Shown: positions 46,872 through 55,895 of the stretch, piece by piece | Layout: the number at the start of each line of letters is the position of its first letter | How positions within the stretch are numbered: the stretch's first letter is position 1 | From: Kocuria rosea subsp. polaris | GTDB taxonomy: Bacteria; Actinomycetota; Actinomycetes; Actinomycetales; Micrococcaceae | Length of the DNA: 64,000 nt | Assembly: GCF_001483755.1 (NCBI RefSeq) | Contig: NZ_LQBK01000040.1 | Coordinates: 120,628-184,627 of the forward strand | Reading direction: 5' to 3' | Translations under genes and position numbers: made by a program | The notes under the pieces: generated by a model | Told to the model about the DNA's origin: nothing | Databases searched by the model: none | What the model saw: only the letters and a program-made list of their open reading frames with translations

Positions 46872-48004
46872 TGTCCTCCACCGCCTTCCGCAATCCCACG
46901 CCGGTGCGTCCCTCCTCGCCCCGCCGGTCGATGCTCACCCGCAACCAGAGGCCGGCGTGGCTGGTCCCCGTGATCGGTGCCGCCGCCATCGTGGTGGGGG
47001 CGGCCCTCGCGGCCCTCCTGGGCTTCTCCACGGCCCTCTGGGCCGTCCTCGCCGCCGTGGTCTTCCTGGTCGCCGCACCCGTCGTCGTCTCGGTGATCGA
47101 GGGCGGGCGCAAGGGTGCCGACTCGCTGATGACCTACCTCGTCTACACGGCGTTCGTCCTGGCGGTGATCCCGCTGATCTCCGTGATCTGGACGGTGCTC
47201 GCCAACGGCCTCCCGGGCCTGACCTCCAACCTGCTGCTGACGTCCATGAACGGTGTCACCGGTGCCACGGACAACGCCGCGGCCGCGGGGGACGGGCCCG
47301 TGCTGGGCGGCGCGTACCACGCGATCGTGGGCACGGTGTCGATCACCTTCTGGGCCACCCTGCTCTCGGTCCCCATCGGCCTGCTGACGGCCATCTACCT
47401 CGTGGAGTACTCGAAGGGCGGCTGGCTGGGGCGCGGCATCACCTTCTTCGTGGACGTCATGACGGGCATCCCGTCCATCGTGGCGGGCCTGTTCGCCGCG
47501 GCCTTCTTCGGGCTGCTGCTCGGCCCGTCCACCCGCTTCGGCTTCGTGGCGGCCGTCGCGCTGACCGTGCTGATGATCCCCACGGTCGTGAAGAACACCG
47601 AGGAGATGCTGAAGATCGTCCCCAACGAGCTGCGCGAGGCGGCCTACGCGCTGGGCGTGCGCAAGTGGCGGACGATCATCAAGGTGGTGATCCCCACCGC
47701 GATCTCCGGCATCGCCTCCGGCGTGACCCTGGCGATCGCCCGGGTCATCGGGGAGACCGCCCCGCTGCTCGTCACCGCGGGCTTCGCCACCGCCATCAAC
47801 TGGAACTCGTTCTCCGGGTGGATGACCACGCTGCCCACGTTCATCTACTACCAGATCATGACGCCCACGTCCCCGACGAACCCCGACCCCTCGCAGCAGC
47901 GCGCGTGGGCCGCGGCGCTGCTGCTGATCCTGATCGTGATGCTGCTCAACCTCGTGGCCCGACTGGTCGCGCGGGCCTTCGCGCCCAAGACCGCCGGCCG
48001 CTGA
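46871..48004 (+). CDS. pstA: Phosphate ABC transporter permease PstA
   Basis: The second membrane subunit of the importer, 377 residues. Compared with many PstA it has an extra N-terminal part: a polar tail of about 30 residues and two transmembrane helices before the core six-helix permease. The coupling loop is [21 protein letters not shown], followed by [15 protein letters not shown]. It starts one base inside the pstC stop. pstB follows after 76 bp. Confidence 0.96.
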   Translation: MSSTAFRNPTPVRPSSPRRSMLTRNQRPAWLVPVIGAAAIVVGAALAALLGFSTALWAVLAAVVFLVAAPVVVSVIEGGRKGADSLMTYLVYTAFVLAVIPLISVIWTVLANGLPGLTSNLLLTSMNGVTGATDNAAAAGDGPVLGGAYHAIVGTVSITFWATLLSVPIGLLTAIYLVEYSKGGWLGRGITFFVDVMTGIPSIVAGLFAAAFFGLLLGPSTRFGFVAAVALTVLMIPTVVKNTEEMLKIVPNELREAAYALGVRKWRTIIKVVIPTAISGIASGVTLAIARVIGETAPLLVTAGFATAINWNSFSGWMTTLPTFIYYQIMTPTSPTNPDPSQQRAWAAALLLILIVMLLNLVARLVARAFAPKTAGR

Positions 48005-48080
48005 CGCGCGCCGCGCACCCACCGGACCTCCGCACGCACCTCCCGCACGCACCTCTGCGAGAAAGAAGCAAGGAACACAC

Positions 48081-48860
48081 ATGTCCAAGCGAATCGACGT
48101 CGACCACCTCAATGTCTACTACGGCGACTTCCTGGCCGTCGAGGACGTCAGCATGGGGATCGACGCCCGGTCGGTGACCGCGTTCATCGGCCCGTCCGGC
48201 TGCGGCAAGTCGACCTTCCTGCGCACCCTCAACCGCATGCACGAGGTCATCCCCGGCGCCCGCGCCGAGGGCCAGGTACTCCTCGACGGGGAGGACCTCT
48301 ACGGCCCCGGCGTGGACCCCGTGGTGGTGCGCTCCATGATCGGGATGGTCTTCCAGCGCCCCAACCCGTTCCCCACCATGTCCATCCGCGACAACGTGCT
48401 CGCGGGCGTGAAGCTCAACAGCAAGCGGATCTCGCGCGGTGACGCCGACGCGCTCGTGGAGAGCTCCCTGCAGGGCGCGAACCTGTGGAACGAGGTCAAG
48501 GACCGCCTGGACAAGCCGGGCTCGAGCCTCTCCGGCGGCCAGCAGCAGCGCCTGTGCATCGCCCGGGCGATCGCGGTGAAGCCCGACGTGATCCTCATGG
48601 ACGAGCCGGCCTCCGCCCTGGACCCGATCTCCACCCTGGCGATCGAGGACCTGATCAACGAGCTGAAGCAGGACTACACCGTGGTCATCGTGACCCACAA
48701 CATGCAGCAGGCCGCGCGCATCTCGGACCGGACGGCGTTCTTCAACATCCAGGGCACGGGCAAGCCGGGCAAGCTCATCGAGTACGGCCCCACGTCCGAG
48801 ATCTTCAGCAACCCGCGGGAGAAGCAGACGGAGGACTACGTCTCCGGCCGCTTCGGCTGA
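48081..48860 (+). CDS. pstB: Phosphate ABC transporter ATP-binding protein PstB
   Basis: ATPase of the phosphate importer, 259 residues, with Walker [18 protein letters not shown] (near residue 33), the PstB-typical [15 protein letters not shown], signature [16 protein letters not shown] and Walker [18 protein letters not shown] 48081 has an AAGGAA site. A strong terminator follows. No phoU gene is attached to this operon. Confidence 0.97.
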   Translation: MSKRIDVDHLNVYYGDFLAVEDVSMGIDARSVTAFIGPSGCGKSTFLRTLNRMHEVIPGARAEGQVLLDGEDLYGPGVDPVVVRSMIGMVFQRPNPFPTMSIRDNVLAGVKLNSKRISRGDADALVESSLQGANLWNEVKDRLDKPGSSLSGGQQQRLCIARAIAVKPDVILMDEPASALDPISTLAIEDLINELKQDYTVVIVTHNMQQAARISDRTAFFNIQGTGKPGKLIEYGPTSEIFSNPREKQTEDYVSGRFG

Positions 48861-48880
48861 GCCGTCCCGCCCCCGGAGGC

Positions 48881-48918
48881 ACGGGCGCCGGTCACCCCGC
48901 GGGGTGGCCGGCGCCCGT
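48881..48918 (+). terminator. Terminator of the pst operon
   Basis: An 18-bp stem with one G-T pair and a 2-nt loop (48881-48898 with 48901-48918) lies 20 bp after the pstB stop. There is no T-run. It lies between convergent operons and could also stop leftward transcripts. Confidence 0.75.
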
Positions 48919-49012
48919 CGTCGTCGACGCCCTCGACCGCCTCCCGGGCCCGGCGGCGGAGCCCGCGCGGCCGCCCCTGCGCCGGCGTCCTGGACGTGGT
49001 GCCCCGCCCCCC

Positions 49013-50026
49013 CTAGAGCAGCGGTGAGAGGGCGAGCAGCAGGGTGCCGGAGATCGCCGCGCACGCCGGGACGGTGAGGACCCACACGAGCAGGACCCGC
49101 TTCACCACCCTGACGTTGACGGTGTGGAAGCGCTGCTGCCGTCCCGCCCCCAGGATCGCGGCGGCGGTGGTCTGGGACGTGGACATCGGCACGGGGATCA
49201 GCGTCCCGCCCAGGAACAGCAGGGCTCCCGCGACGCCCTGGGCCACGGCGCCGCGGAACGGGTCGATCGTGATCATCCGGGAGGAGAGGGTGTAGGCGAT
49301 CCGCCAGGCCCCGAACAGGGTGCCCGTGGCCAGCCCGGCCGCGATGAGCAGGAACAGCCACGGGGTGGAGCCGGCCAGCGGGTCCGCGAACCCGGCGCAC
49401 AGCAGCAGCGTCGCGAGGATCCACGCGGCCCGGCGGCCGTGGTGGATGCCGTGCCCGAAGGAGACGGCCGCCGCGCCGCCGGCCAGGACCAGCCGGGAGC
49501 GGAACGTGGTCGTGTCCGGCTCGGAGTGCCGCAGCAGGTGCAGCAGGGGCACCACGAGCACCCAGGCCACGGCGTAGGCGGACAGCGGCGCCAGCACGAG
49601 GGGCACGACGACCTGGTACAGGGCCTCGGCCGTCAGCGGGTTCCCGTCGACGAGGTCCACGGCGTGGGCGCCCAGCAGCGCGCCGAGCAGCCCGCCCGAC
49701 AGCGCCGTGGTCGAGGAGCTCGGCATGCCCCACCACCAGGTGAGCAGGTTCCAGCCGATCGTGGTCACCAGGGCGCAGACGATCGTCGCGGAGCCCACCA
49801 CGTCGTGCGGCACGGGCACGCCCGTGATGATCCAGTCCGCGAGCAGGTACGCGGCGGCCCACACGCCGGCGGCGTTGACGAGCGCGGTGAACACCAGGCC
49901 CACCCGGGGCGTGAGCGCGCGGAAGCGCACGGGCAGGGCCAGGGCGTTGGGGGCGTCGTGGAAACCGTTGACGAGCACGTGGGCCACGGCCAGGACGATC
50001 CCGAGAACGGTCAGGGCCGTCAGCAC
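49013..50026 (-). CDS. pit: PiT-family inorganic phosphate transporter
   Basis: Low-affinity phosphate (metal-phosphate) symporter, 337 residues with about ten hydrophobic segments. The first PiT signature is present (HVLVNGFHDAPNALALPV, near residue 20). The second one, where relatives have an HGxNDAQK-type motif, reads SFGHGIHHGRRAAWIL here: the expected Asn, Asp, Gln and Lys are gone. GTG 50026 is 4 bp after the DUF47 stop; the two form an operon convergent to pstSCAB. Confidence 0.9.
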   Translation of the reverse strand: MLTALTVLGIVLAVAHVLVNGFHDAPNALALPVRFRALTPRVGLVFTALVNAAGVWAAAYLLADWIITGVPVPHDVVGSATIVCALVTTIGWNLLTWWWGMPSSSTTALSGGLLGALLGAHAVDLVDGNPLTAEALYQVVVPLVLAPLSAYAVAWVLVVPLLHLLRHSEPDTTTFRSRLVLAGGAAAVSFGHGIHHGRRAAWILATLLLCAGFADPLAGSTPWLFLLIAAGLATGTLFGAWRIAYTLSSRMITIDPFRGAVAQGVAGALLFLGGTLIPVPMSTSQTTAAAILGAGRQQRFHTVNVRVVKRVLLVWVLTVPACAAISGTLLLALSPLL

Positions 50027-50030
50027 GGGG

Positions 50031-50645
50031 TCAGGACTCCGCCACGACGATGCGGCCCACCTCGGTGGAGACCCGGACGAGGGCCCGGGCGGCTCCGGCG
50101 AAGCGCCGGACGGCGCGCTCCCGCCGCATCGCGGCGATCGCCTTGTGGTGCTCCAGCAGGTGGGACATGTGCAGCTGGTAGATGCGCTCCGACTGCTTGC
50201 CCAGCCGCAGCATCTCGTACCAGTAGTCGTCCAGGCCCTGGAGGCTGCCGAGGTCGCGCATCGCCCGGGTGGTCAGCTCGGACATCCGCTCGATCACCCC
50301 GAGCTGGTCCGTGGCGTACGAGGGCGGCCGGGTGAGGGCGTAGGCGACGTGGGCCTCCGCGACGGCCAGCAGCTCCTCGGCGGCCTTGTTGAGCCAGTGC
50401 CCCAGGATGTAGACGTCCTGCCGGGGAATGGGGATCACGAACGTGGAGCGCACCGTGGTCATCACGGAGAAGTACAGGTCCGTGGACCGGGCCTCGCACT
50501 CGCGGACCGCGTCGAGGGTCGTGGTGTCGACCTCGGGGGAGCCCAGCAGCTCGGACAGGAGCCGGACGGCCTCCGTCACCTGTCCCGACATGTCCGCCAG
50601 CAGGTCCAGGACCAGCTCGTCCTCCGGGAAGATGCGAAGCGCCAT
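50031..50645 (-). CDS. DUF47 (PhoU-like) protein paired with pit
   Basis: A 204-residue all-helical protein of the DUF47/YkaA family, distant PhoU relatives that sit next to pit genes and are thought to modulate the transporter. Metal-coordinating E/D-rich helices are seen (VRECEARSTDLYFSVM; HWLNKAAEELLAVAEAHVAYAL). ATG 50645 is preferred, with a CAGGACGG-like site. A -10 (TACAGT, complement of 50698-50703) would give a leader of about 40 nt. Confidence 0.88.
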   Translation of the reverse strand: MALRIFPEDELVLDLLADMSGQVTEAVRLLSELLGSPEVDTTTLDAVRECEARSTDLYFSVMTTVRSTFVIPIPRQDVYILGHWLNKAAEELLAVAEAHVAYALTRPPSYATDQLGVIERMSELTTRAMRDLGSLQGLDDYWYEMLRLGKQSERIYQLHMSHLLEHHKAIAAMRRERAVRRFAGAARALVRVSTEVGRIVVAES

Positions 50646-50939
50646 GTGGTGACCGTCCTGGGCGTGGGGACCTGCGCCGCGGAGCACGGCGGATCCCACT
50701 GTACATGGGGGCGTCGGGCGGCCCGGGGGCGCCCGGTGGTCCCCGGGAGGAGGGAAGAGGGGCGGTGCCGGACCGGGAGCGCCTCTCGGCGGAAGGCCGC
50801 TCGTGGCGGCTATGTGATGGAGCCCGGGGCTGCCGCGGCCCGGCACCTGGCTCCCATGGTAGTCGACGTGCACGTGAGGCCAAGTCCTGCGGCTGTGGGC
50901 TCCCGCACGGCAGGGCTCACGGGGCCGGCGCGGCGGAGC
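50646..50939. promoter_or_regulatory. Gap upstream of the DUF47-pit operon
   Basis: A 294-bp gap. It holds the likely -10 for DUF47-pit (complement of 50698-50703, TACAGT) and an isolated perfect 10-bp palindrome ACGTGCACGT at 50866-50875. No PHO-box repeats were found, so the pit operon does not look PhoP-controlled. Nothing else was recognised. Confidence 0.4.
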
Positions 50940-51584
50940 TCAGTCGAGGTGGCCGCGGCGCCACTGGTTCGCGGCGGCCTCGAGCTCCTCCGCGGTCCGT
51001 TCGAGCCGCTGGGTGAGGGCCACGGTGCTCGGGGGCCGTGCCGCGCCGGGGTCCACGACCGGCATCTGCCCGGTGTCCGCCAGCCGGATCCGGCCGAGGG
51101 CGATCACGCGGCAGAAGGCCGCGAACCGGTCCAGGGCGACGTCGAACTCCCCGTTGAACGCCCCGGAGAGGATGGCGTCCGCCATCGAGGTGATCTCCTC
51201 CGCCCCGGGCGGCTCCGCGACCCCGGCCACCACGTGCGAGACCTGCGCGGTGCTCCGCCCCGCCGCGAAGTAGCGGCCCATCCGCACCGGGTCCTTCCGG
51301 ACCCCGGCCCGCAGGGCGTAGAGCCGCCACAGGGCCCCGGGCAGGGAGACCGCCGGGGCCTCCGCCCACATCTCGGCGATCCCCTCCAGGCCCTGCTCGT
51401 CGGTCAGCTCGATGAGCCGCCGGCTGATCTCGGGGTCGTCGCTGGCGCGCCCGCGGGAGACCAGGGCGTGGGCGGCGAGGTGGGCGGCCTCGGAGACGCG
51501 CGCCGGGTCGGGGCCGCCCTCGTGCGCGTCGAACTGCTCCGGGGAGAACTTCACCGGCTTGTGGTGGCGGGGAGCTTCGCTCAT
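50940..51584 (-). CDS. Conserved actinobacterial protein of unknown function
   Basis: A 214-residue soluble, mostly helical protein. The middle has a conserved-looking ALWRLYALRAGVRKDPVRMGRYFAAGR stretch, and the end GAFNGEFDVALDRFAAFCRVIALGR. No catalytic motif was seen and I cannot name a function. The ATG at 51584 is preferred over 51620 because TACGCT lies exactly 6 nt upstream, another leaderless signal. It follows the glutaminase gene on the same strand, 43 bp after its stop. Confidence 0.8.
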   Translation of the reverse strand: MSEAPRHHKPVKFSPEQFDAHEGGPDPARVSEAAHLAAHALVSRGRASDDPEISRRLIELTDEQGLEGIAEMWAEAPAVSLPGALWRLYALRAGVRKDPVRMGRYFAAGRSTAQVSHVVAGVAEPPGAEEITSMADAILSGAFNGEFDVALDRFAAFCRVIALGRIRLADTGQMPVVDPGAARPPSTVALTQRLERTAEELEAAANQWRRGHLD

Positions 51585-51590
51585 GCGTCC

Positions 51591-51596
51591 AGCGTA
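51591..51596 (-). promoter_or_regulatory. -10 box (TACGCT) of a leaderless transcript
   Basis: The minus-strand hexamer ends 6 nt before the ATG at 51584, in the short gap after the glutaminase gene. Confidence 0.5.
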
Positions 51597-51627
51597 CGGC
51601 CGTGGCCCGCGGCGGGCCACGGAGCGC

Positions 51628-53499
51628 TCACCAGTCGCTGGCCGAGGCGTGCACCGCCGCGTCCCGCCACTGCTGGTCGGCCCGCTCGAAGCCGTCCCGG
51701 GCCAGTGCCTTCCACAGCCGCAGTCCCAGGGCGGGGTCCTCCTGCTCGAGCTCCGCGAGCGTCTGCGGGGGCAGCACCCGCGCGGTGACGTCGGTGACGG
51801 CGCTGAGCGTCACGTGCTGCTTGTCCCCGGTGCCGAGGGCGAGCTCCCCGAAGCTCATCCCGGGCCCGAGGACCTGCAGCTCGACGCGCTCGCCGACGGG
51901 GGTGCGCAGGGACATCGAGACGCTGCCGCTGACGATGAGGTGGATGCCGGCGAAGTTCTGTCCCGTGCGCAGGATGTTCTCCCCGGCCGCCCACGTCCGT
52001 TCGACGGTCCGCGCGCGGAGGGCGCGGGCGTCCTCGGGCTCCAGCCGGGAGAACAGCTCGGACTCCACGGGCCGGACCCGGGACGGGGTGCACTCCGGTC
52101 CGCCGTGCTCCTCGAGCAGCGCGTCCTCGACCCACTTGATGGCCGCGGCCCGGCTGGGGAAGACCTCCAGCGGCGGCTCGCCCTCGAAGGAGTCGGCGAA
52201 GCCCGGATCGGTGGCCACCGCCACCACGGTGCGGCCCGCCGCCTGCAGCTCGGCCCGGGTCTTGGCCAGCAGCGGTATGGCGTACTCCGCGATCACGTCC
52301 ACCCGGCGCAGGTCCACCACCACGTACTGGGCGCCGTAGGCGACGTCGCGGACCGTGCGGATCGCGGTCTCGGTGCCCGTGAACAGCAGGTCGCCCTGGA
52401 GCTCCACGACCACGGCGTCCTTGCCGTGCTCGGCCAGCACCGCCTCGGCCTCGGCGTTGCGGCGCACGAGCGACGGGGACTGGTCGATCGGGTAGCTGGC
52501 GCGCACGGTGGAGCGGGCCACCCGGGCGGTGTGCGTGAAGTGCAGGTCGAGGTCCTGGGAGAGCCGCTCGCAGGCGAGCACCCCGCGCACGCTGTTGCCG
52601 TGCCGGTCCAGGGCCGGGGAGAAGGTGGCCACCGCCAGCTCCCCGGGCAGGACGGCGATGATGCCGCCGCCCACCCCGGACTTCGCGGGCAGGCCCACCC
52701 GGACCATCCACTCGCCGGCGTCGTCGTACATCCCGCAGGAGCTCATGACGGACAGCACCCGGGAGACCGTCCCGACGTCGAACACCTCGTCCCCGGTCAG
52801 CGGGTTCGTGCCCCCGTTGGCGAGGGTCGCGCCCATCAGGGCGAGGTCGCGGCACGTGATGAGCACCGAGCACTGGGCGAAGTAGTCCTCGAGGGCCTGG
52901 GTCGGGTCCCCGTCGATGATCCCGGCGGAGGCCAGGAGATAGCCGAGGGCGCGGTTGCGGTCCCCGGCGTCGCGCTCCTGGTCGAGGACCTCCGGGCTGA
53001 TCGCCAGCTCCCGGCCCGCGCACCGCGAGTAGGCGTCCCGGATCCGGTCCCGGCGCAGGTCGCGGTCGCTGTCGGGCACGAGCCACGTCGAGGCGATAGC
53101 GCCGGCGTTGATCATCGGGTTGGCGGGCCGTCCGGTGCCGGGCTGGAGGGAGATCTCGTTGTAGGCGTCCCCGCTGGGCTCCACGTCCATCTTCGCGTGC
53201 ACCGCCTCCGCCCCGAGGTCGGAGAGCGCGAGCGCGTAGGTGAAGGCCTTGGAGATCGACTGGATGCTGAACTCGTCCCGCGTGCTGCCGGCCTCGTAGA
53301 CGTGCCCGTCCGCGGTGGCGATGACGACGCCGAAGCGCTCGGTGTCGGCCTGCGCGAGCGCGGGGATGGAGGGGCTGGGCTCGCCGCCGCGGACGTCCCG
53401 CAGCTGCTCCACCACCTGCGCGAGGTACTCGGTGACGGCCGACGGGCCGAAGAGCCCCGTCTCGGCGCGTGCTTCTTCCTCGGTGCTCGGGTGCGGCAC
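51628..53499 (-). CDS. glsA: Glutaminase fused to STAS and cyclic-nucleotide-binding domains
   Basis: Hydrolyses glutamine to glutamate and ammonia. Residues 1-310 are a serine-type glutaminase with the catalytic S81-I-S-K84 and the conserved NPMINAGAI and GVGGGIIAVLPG stretches. About 350-460 is a STAS domain (AVVVELQGDLLFTGTETAI; YVVVDLRRVDVI). About 480-600 is a cNMP-binding-like beta roll (ENILRTGQNFAGIHLIVSGSVSM; GMSFGELALGTGDKQHVTL). The tail domains probably regulate activity or location. GTG 53499 has a GGAGGA site. Length 623 against about 310 for plain glutaminases. Confidence 0.92.
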   Translation of the reverse strand: MPHPSTEEEARAETGLFGPSAVTEYLAQVVEQLRDVRGGEPSPSIPALAQADTERFGVVIATADGHVYEAGSTRDEFSIQSISKAFTYALALSDLGAEAVHAKMDVEPSGDAYNEISLQPGTGRPANPMINAGAIASTWLVPDSDRDLRRDRIRDAYSRCAGRELAISPEVLDQERDAGDRNRALGYLLASAGIIDGDPTQALEDYFAQCSVLITCRDLALMGATLANGGTNPLTGDEVFDVGTVSRVLSVMSSCGMYDDAGEWMVRVGLPAKSGVGGGIIAVLPGELAVATFSPALDRHGNSVRGVLACERLSQDLDLHFTHTARVARSTVRASYPIDQSPSLVRRNAEAEAVLAEHGKDAVVVELQGDLLFTGTETAIRTVRDVAYGAQYVVVDLRRVDVIAEYAIPLLAKTRAELQAAGRTVVAVATDPGFADSFEGEPPLEVFPSRAAAIKWVEDALLEEHGGPECTPSRVRPVESELFSRLEPEDARALRARTVERTWAAGENILRTGQNFAGIHLIVSGSVSMSLRTPVGERVELQVLGPGMSFGELALGTGDKQHVTLSAVTDVTARVLPPQTLAELEQEDPALGLRLWKALARDGFERADQQWRDAAVHASASDW

Positions 53500-53628
53500 G
53501 GTCGGTCCTCCGGTCGGGTCGGCGTGGGCGGCACGGGACAGGCCACCACTCTAGCCGTCGGGCGGCTGAGCGGATCCGGCCTGCCCGCCGGGGGCGGCGG
53601 GGTCCGGGTCGCGGCGGGAACCGTGCGG

Positions 53629-53634
53629 TAGAGT
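53629..53634 (+). promoter_or_regulatory. -10 box (TAGAGT) of the tRNA-Lys gene
   Basis: TAGAGT lies 47 bp before the mature tRNA 5' end. No good -35 is seen. Confidence 0.4.
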
Positions 53635-53681
53635 GGTGCCCGCTCCGGACCGGCCGTGCCCCGCGCCCGCCGGTGGAGCAC

Positions 53682-53754
53682 GGGCCTCTAGCTCAGTTGG
53701 CAGAGCAGTGGACTTTTAATCCATGGGTCGTGGGTTCGAGCCCCACGGGGCCCA
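53682..53754 (+). tRNA. tRNA-Lys (anticodon TTT)
   Basis: A full 73-nt cloverleaf: acceptor GGGCCTC pairs with GGGGCCC (one G-T), D-arm GCTC/GAGC, and anticodon loop CTTTTAA with TTT at 53715-53717. The T-arm is GTGGG / TTCGAGC / CCCAC and the discriminator base is A at 53754. No CCA is encoded. It reads AAA and AAG lysine codons. Confidence 0.97.
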
Positions 53755-54450
53755 CGCAGCGCAAGGGCCTCGGCCCCCGGGAACTCCCGGGGGCCGGGGC
53801 CCTTCGCCGTGGCCGGCACGCGGATCGTGTCCCGGGAGCGCCGCGGTCCCCGGGTGGAGGCCTCCGTCGCAGGGGCGGCCCTCGGCGCCGGCCGGGCGGG
53901 CGCGCTCCGTGGCGGCCCCGGTGAGGCAGCGGGCGGAGTCGACGAGGCGGGCGTTGCGCTCGGCCGCCCACTGCGGGATCCGGGCGGGCATCGTGGCGTA
54001 CCAGCCCAGGTTGTCCCGGCACTGCGCCCTCAGGGCGGAGCCGGCGCCGGTGTCGGTCGCCGTCACGGTGAGGGTGGAGGGGAAACGTCGCCGTCCCCGG
54101 GCGGACCCGGTGCCGCTGAGCCGGAACGCGACGTCCGACCCGACGTCGACGACGGCCTCCTTGCCCTTCTGCCGGACCGTGGCGCCATCCGCGCGGAAGT
54201 GCTCCGTGATGCGGTCCAGGGCCTGGGCGGCGGGCAGCCCCGACGCCCACTCGTCCTGGAGGCAGAAGCGCTCGTGGCGTGCCGCACGGGGGGCCCACCG
54301 GCAGAACAGGAGACCGGCGCCGACGGTCCCCAGCCAGAGCACCGTCGCCCAGAGCGGGAGCTCCAGCCGGCGCAGCGCCCAGAACGGCGCCAGCAGAAGG
54401 ACCGCCCCGAGTGCCGTCAGACCCCTCGGTGTTCCCCGGGTGTCGGTCAT
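53716..54450 (-). CDS. Membrane-linked protein of unknown function whose frame runs antisense into tRNA-Lys
   Basis: From ATG 54450 (GGAGGGGGAA site) the frame encodes two transmembrane helices (LTALGAVLLLAPFWAL and LWATVLWLGTVGAGLLF) and then a soluble domain (QALDRITEHFRADGATVRQKG; VAFRLSGTGSARG; NLGWYATMPARIPQWAAERNARLV). After about residue 195 the sequence loses protein character. The frame runs through the tRNA terminator and ends on the antisense strand of the tRNA itself (WAPWGSNPRPMD). The real protein probably ended near 53870; a frameshift or lost stop is likely. Function unknown. Confidence 0.6.
   Translation of the reverse strand: MTDTRGTPRGLTALGAVLLLAPFWALRRLELPLWATVLWLGTVGAGLLFCRWAPRAARHERFCLQDEWASGLPAAQALDRITEHFRADGATVRQKGKEAVVDVGSDVAFRLSGTGSARGRRRFPSTLTVTATDTGAGSALRAQCRDNLGWYATMPARIPQWAAERNARLVDSARCLTGAATERARPAGAEGRPCDGGLHPGTAALPGHDPRAGHGEGPRPPGVPGGRGPCAAWAPWGSNPRPMD
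53763..53804 (+). terminator. Terminator of tRNA-Lys
   Basis: A 20-bp stem with one G-T pair and a 2-nt loop begins 9 nt after the tRNA. A-rich and T-rich ends (AA...TT) close it. Confidence 0.8.
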
Positions 54451-54671
54451 GAACGCGTTCCCCCTCCGCGCGGCGAGCGGTGCCCCGTCAGCTGGCTTCC
54501 TTCCTACGGGAGGGCATTTGCACCTGCAAGACACGCAAGGGGGGACAGGGGCGGGGGCGCTTCGCGCGCGGAGACCGTGGTGCCGTGGTCCCGGCCGCAC
54601 GGTCCGCGGTCACGGAGCTGCCGCGGAGCACGTGCCGGGAAGCTCTGCGCCGGGGCGCGGGCGGCGAACTG

Positions 54672-54953
54672 CTAGTCGAGCAGGGCGAGGGCCTCGCCGA
54701 TGCGGTCGCGCAGGGCCCTGGCCTGCTCCACGGTCCACGCCTCATGGCCGATGTGGAGGACCGTGCCGTCGGGATGGGCGTAGGAGCCGTCCGCGGTGCT
54801 GATGAGCTCCCAGGTCTCCAGGAGCGCGACCGGTGACGGGCCGGCGAGGGACCGGGCGGGCAGCTCCCGCGAGTTGGTGACCGTCTCGGGGTCGGTCATC
54901 TCCTGACGGGTGGCCCAGTGGGGGCGGGGGACGAGAGCGGTGTTCTCGTACAT
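54672..54953 (-). CDS. Small soluble protein of unknown function
   Basis: A 93-residue protein (MYENTALVPRPHWATRQEM...). The second half, LLETWELISTADGSYAHPDGTVLHIGHEAWTVEQARALRDRIGEALALLD, looks like a small folded domain with a beta hairpin and a final helix. No family was recognised. ATG 54953 has a GGAAGG site 8 nt upstream; the in-frame upstream ATG at 55076 lacks one. It lies in a cluster of small unknown genes between tRNA-Lys and the second pstS. Confidence 0.7.
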   Translation of the reverse strand: MYENTALVPRPHWATRQEMTDPETVTNSRELPARSLAGPSPVALLETWELISTADGSYAHPDGTVLHIGHEAWTVEQARALRDRIGEALALLD

Positions 54954-55127
54954 GGGGGTGCCTTCCAGGAAGAGGGGGTATGTCCATGTTTGTGCATGTG
55001 ACGACGTGTTCGCACTCGTGGCGTGCGCGTGTCGCCGATGGATCGAGGAGTAGACGTCCGTCGGCCCCGCCTGCACTTTTGTCCTGCCGGAGGGCGTCGC
55101 CGAGCCGGGTCCGGCCTGCTGCCCGCC

Positions 55128-55382
55128 CTACGGCCCCTCGAGCTGCTCGGAGGGGGTGGGGACGGACTCGGGGCCGGGCGGGTCCGGCGCCGGGGCCGCG
55201 GGGCCGGTCCCGGGGTCCGTCGGAAGACCGTCCGGGGTGGGGGTCGGAGTGGTCGTGACCGGGGGAGGAGGGCTGAACGAGGTGGGAGAGACGCCGGGCG
55301 TGCTCTCCGCGTCCTGCGGCCGGTCGTCGCACCCGGTCAGCGTCAGCGCGAGCAGGGCCACGGCGGGGATCGTGCGGCGCAT
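55128..55382 (-). CDS. Small Pro/Thr-rich lipoprotein
   Basis: An 84-residue predicted lipoprotein: basic start, hydrophobic core and lipobox LTLTGC (Cys near residue 18). The tail is almost entirely Pro, Thr, Ser, Gly and Asp (PPPPVTTTPTPTPDGLP), so it is probably an extended cell-wall-spanning stalk without its own fold. ATG 55382 has an AGAGAGG site. Function unknown. Confidence 0.65.
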   Translation of the reverse strand: MRRTIPAVALLALTLTGCDDRPQDAESTPGVSPTSFSPPPPVTTTPTPTPDGLPTDPGTGPAAPAPDPPGPESVPTPSEQLEGP

Positions 55383-55544
55383 CGGGAGCCTCTCTGTCGG
55401 GGACGACTCCTCCTACGGTAGCGGGGCGCGGCGCCGTCGCGGAGGAACGTCGCGGAGGAAGGTCGGGTCGCGGGCCCGGCCGCCGCCGGTCCGCCCGGGT
55501 GTGCGAGGATCCGGGGACCAGGGTGCCGACCGGCAGGAGCCGCC

Positions 55545-55784
55545 ATGTCCGAGCGAAGCAGCGAACGCACGGCCCTCGTCCTGCTGTCCGCGACCGCGGT
55601 GCTGCTGCTCGGGGGCCAGCTCCTCACCTGGTCCGCGGAGGACGGGGCGTTCAGCGCCCTCGTGCTCGTGCTGCTGCTGCTCTGGTCGGCGGTCATCGCC
55701 GTCCGGGTGGTCCGCTTCCTCCGGCGGGACCGGCGCCCGGACGATGCCGGACCCGACGGGCACGGGCCCGACGGCCCCGCGTAG
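55545..55784 (+). CDS. Small two-helix membrane protein
   Basis: A 79-residue protein with two transmembrane helices (TALVLLSATAVLLLGGQLL and ALVLVLLLLWSAVIAVRVV) and a short Arg- then Asp/Gly/Pro-rich tail. ATG 55545 has a CAGGAG site. No family was recognised. Confidence 0.65.
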   Translation: MSERSSERTALVLLSATAVLLLGGQLLTWSAEDGAFSALVLVLLLLWSAVIAVRVVRFLRRDRRPDDAGPDGHGPDGPA

Positions 55785-55895
55785 GGCGCTGCCGCCGGCT
55801 GGCGGTGAGCCGTTCGCGCACCGCCGCGACCGTGTCCCGCGCCGTGTGCGGCCCGCGCCGATGAGCGTTGCCGAGCCCGGCCCCGTCCCGACCGG

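Noticed and set aside
53693-53754. Peptides such as VGLEPTTHGLKV read on the antisense strand of tRNA-Lys
   Set aside because: This is a familiar artefact of translating tRNA genes backwards, not a protein.
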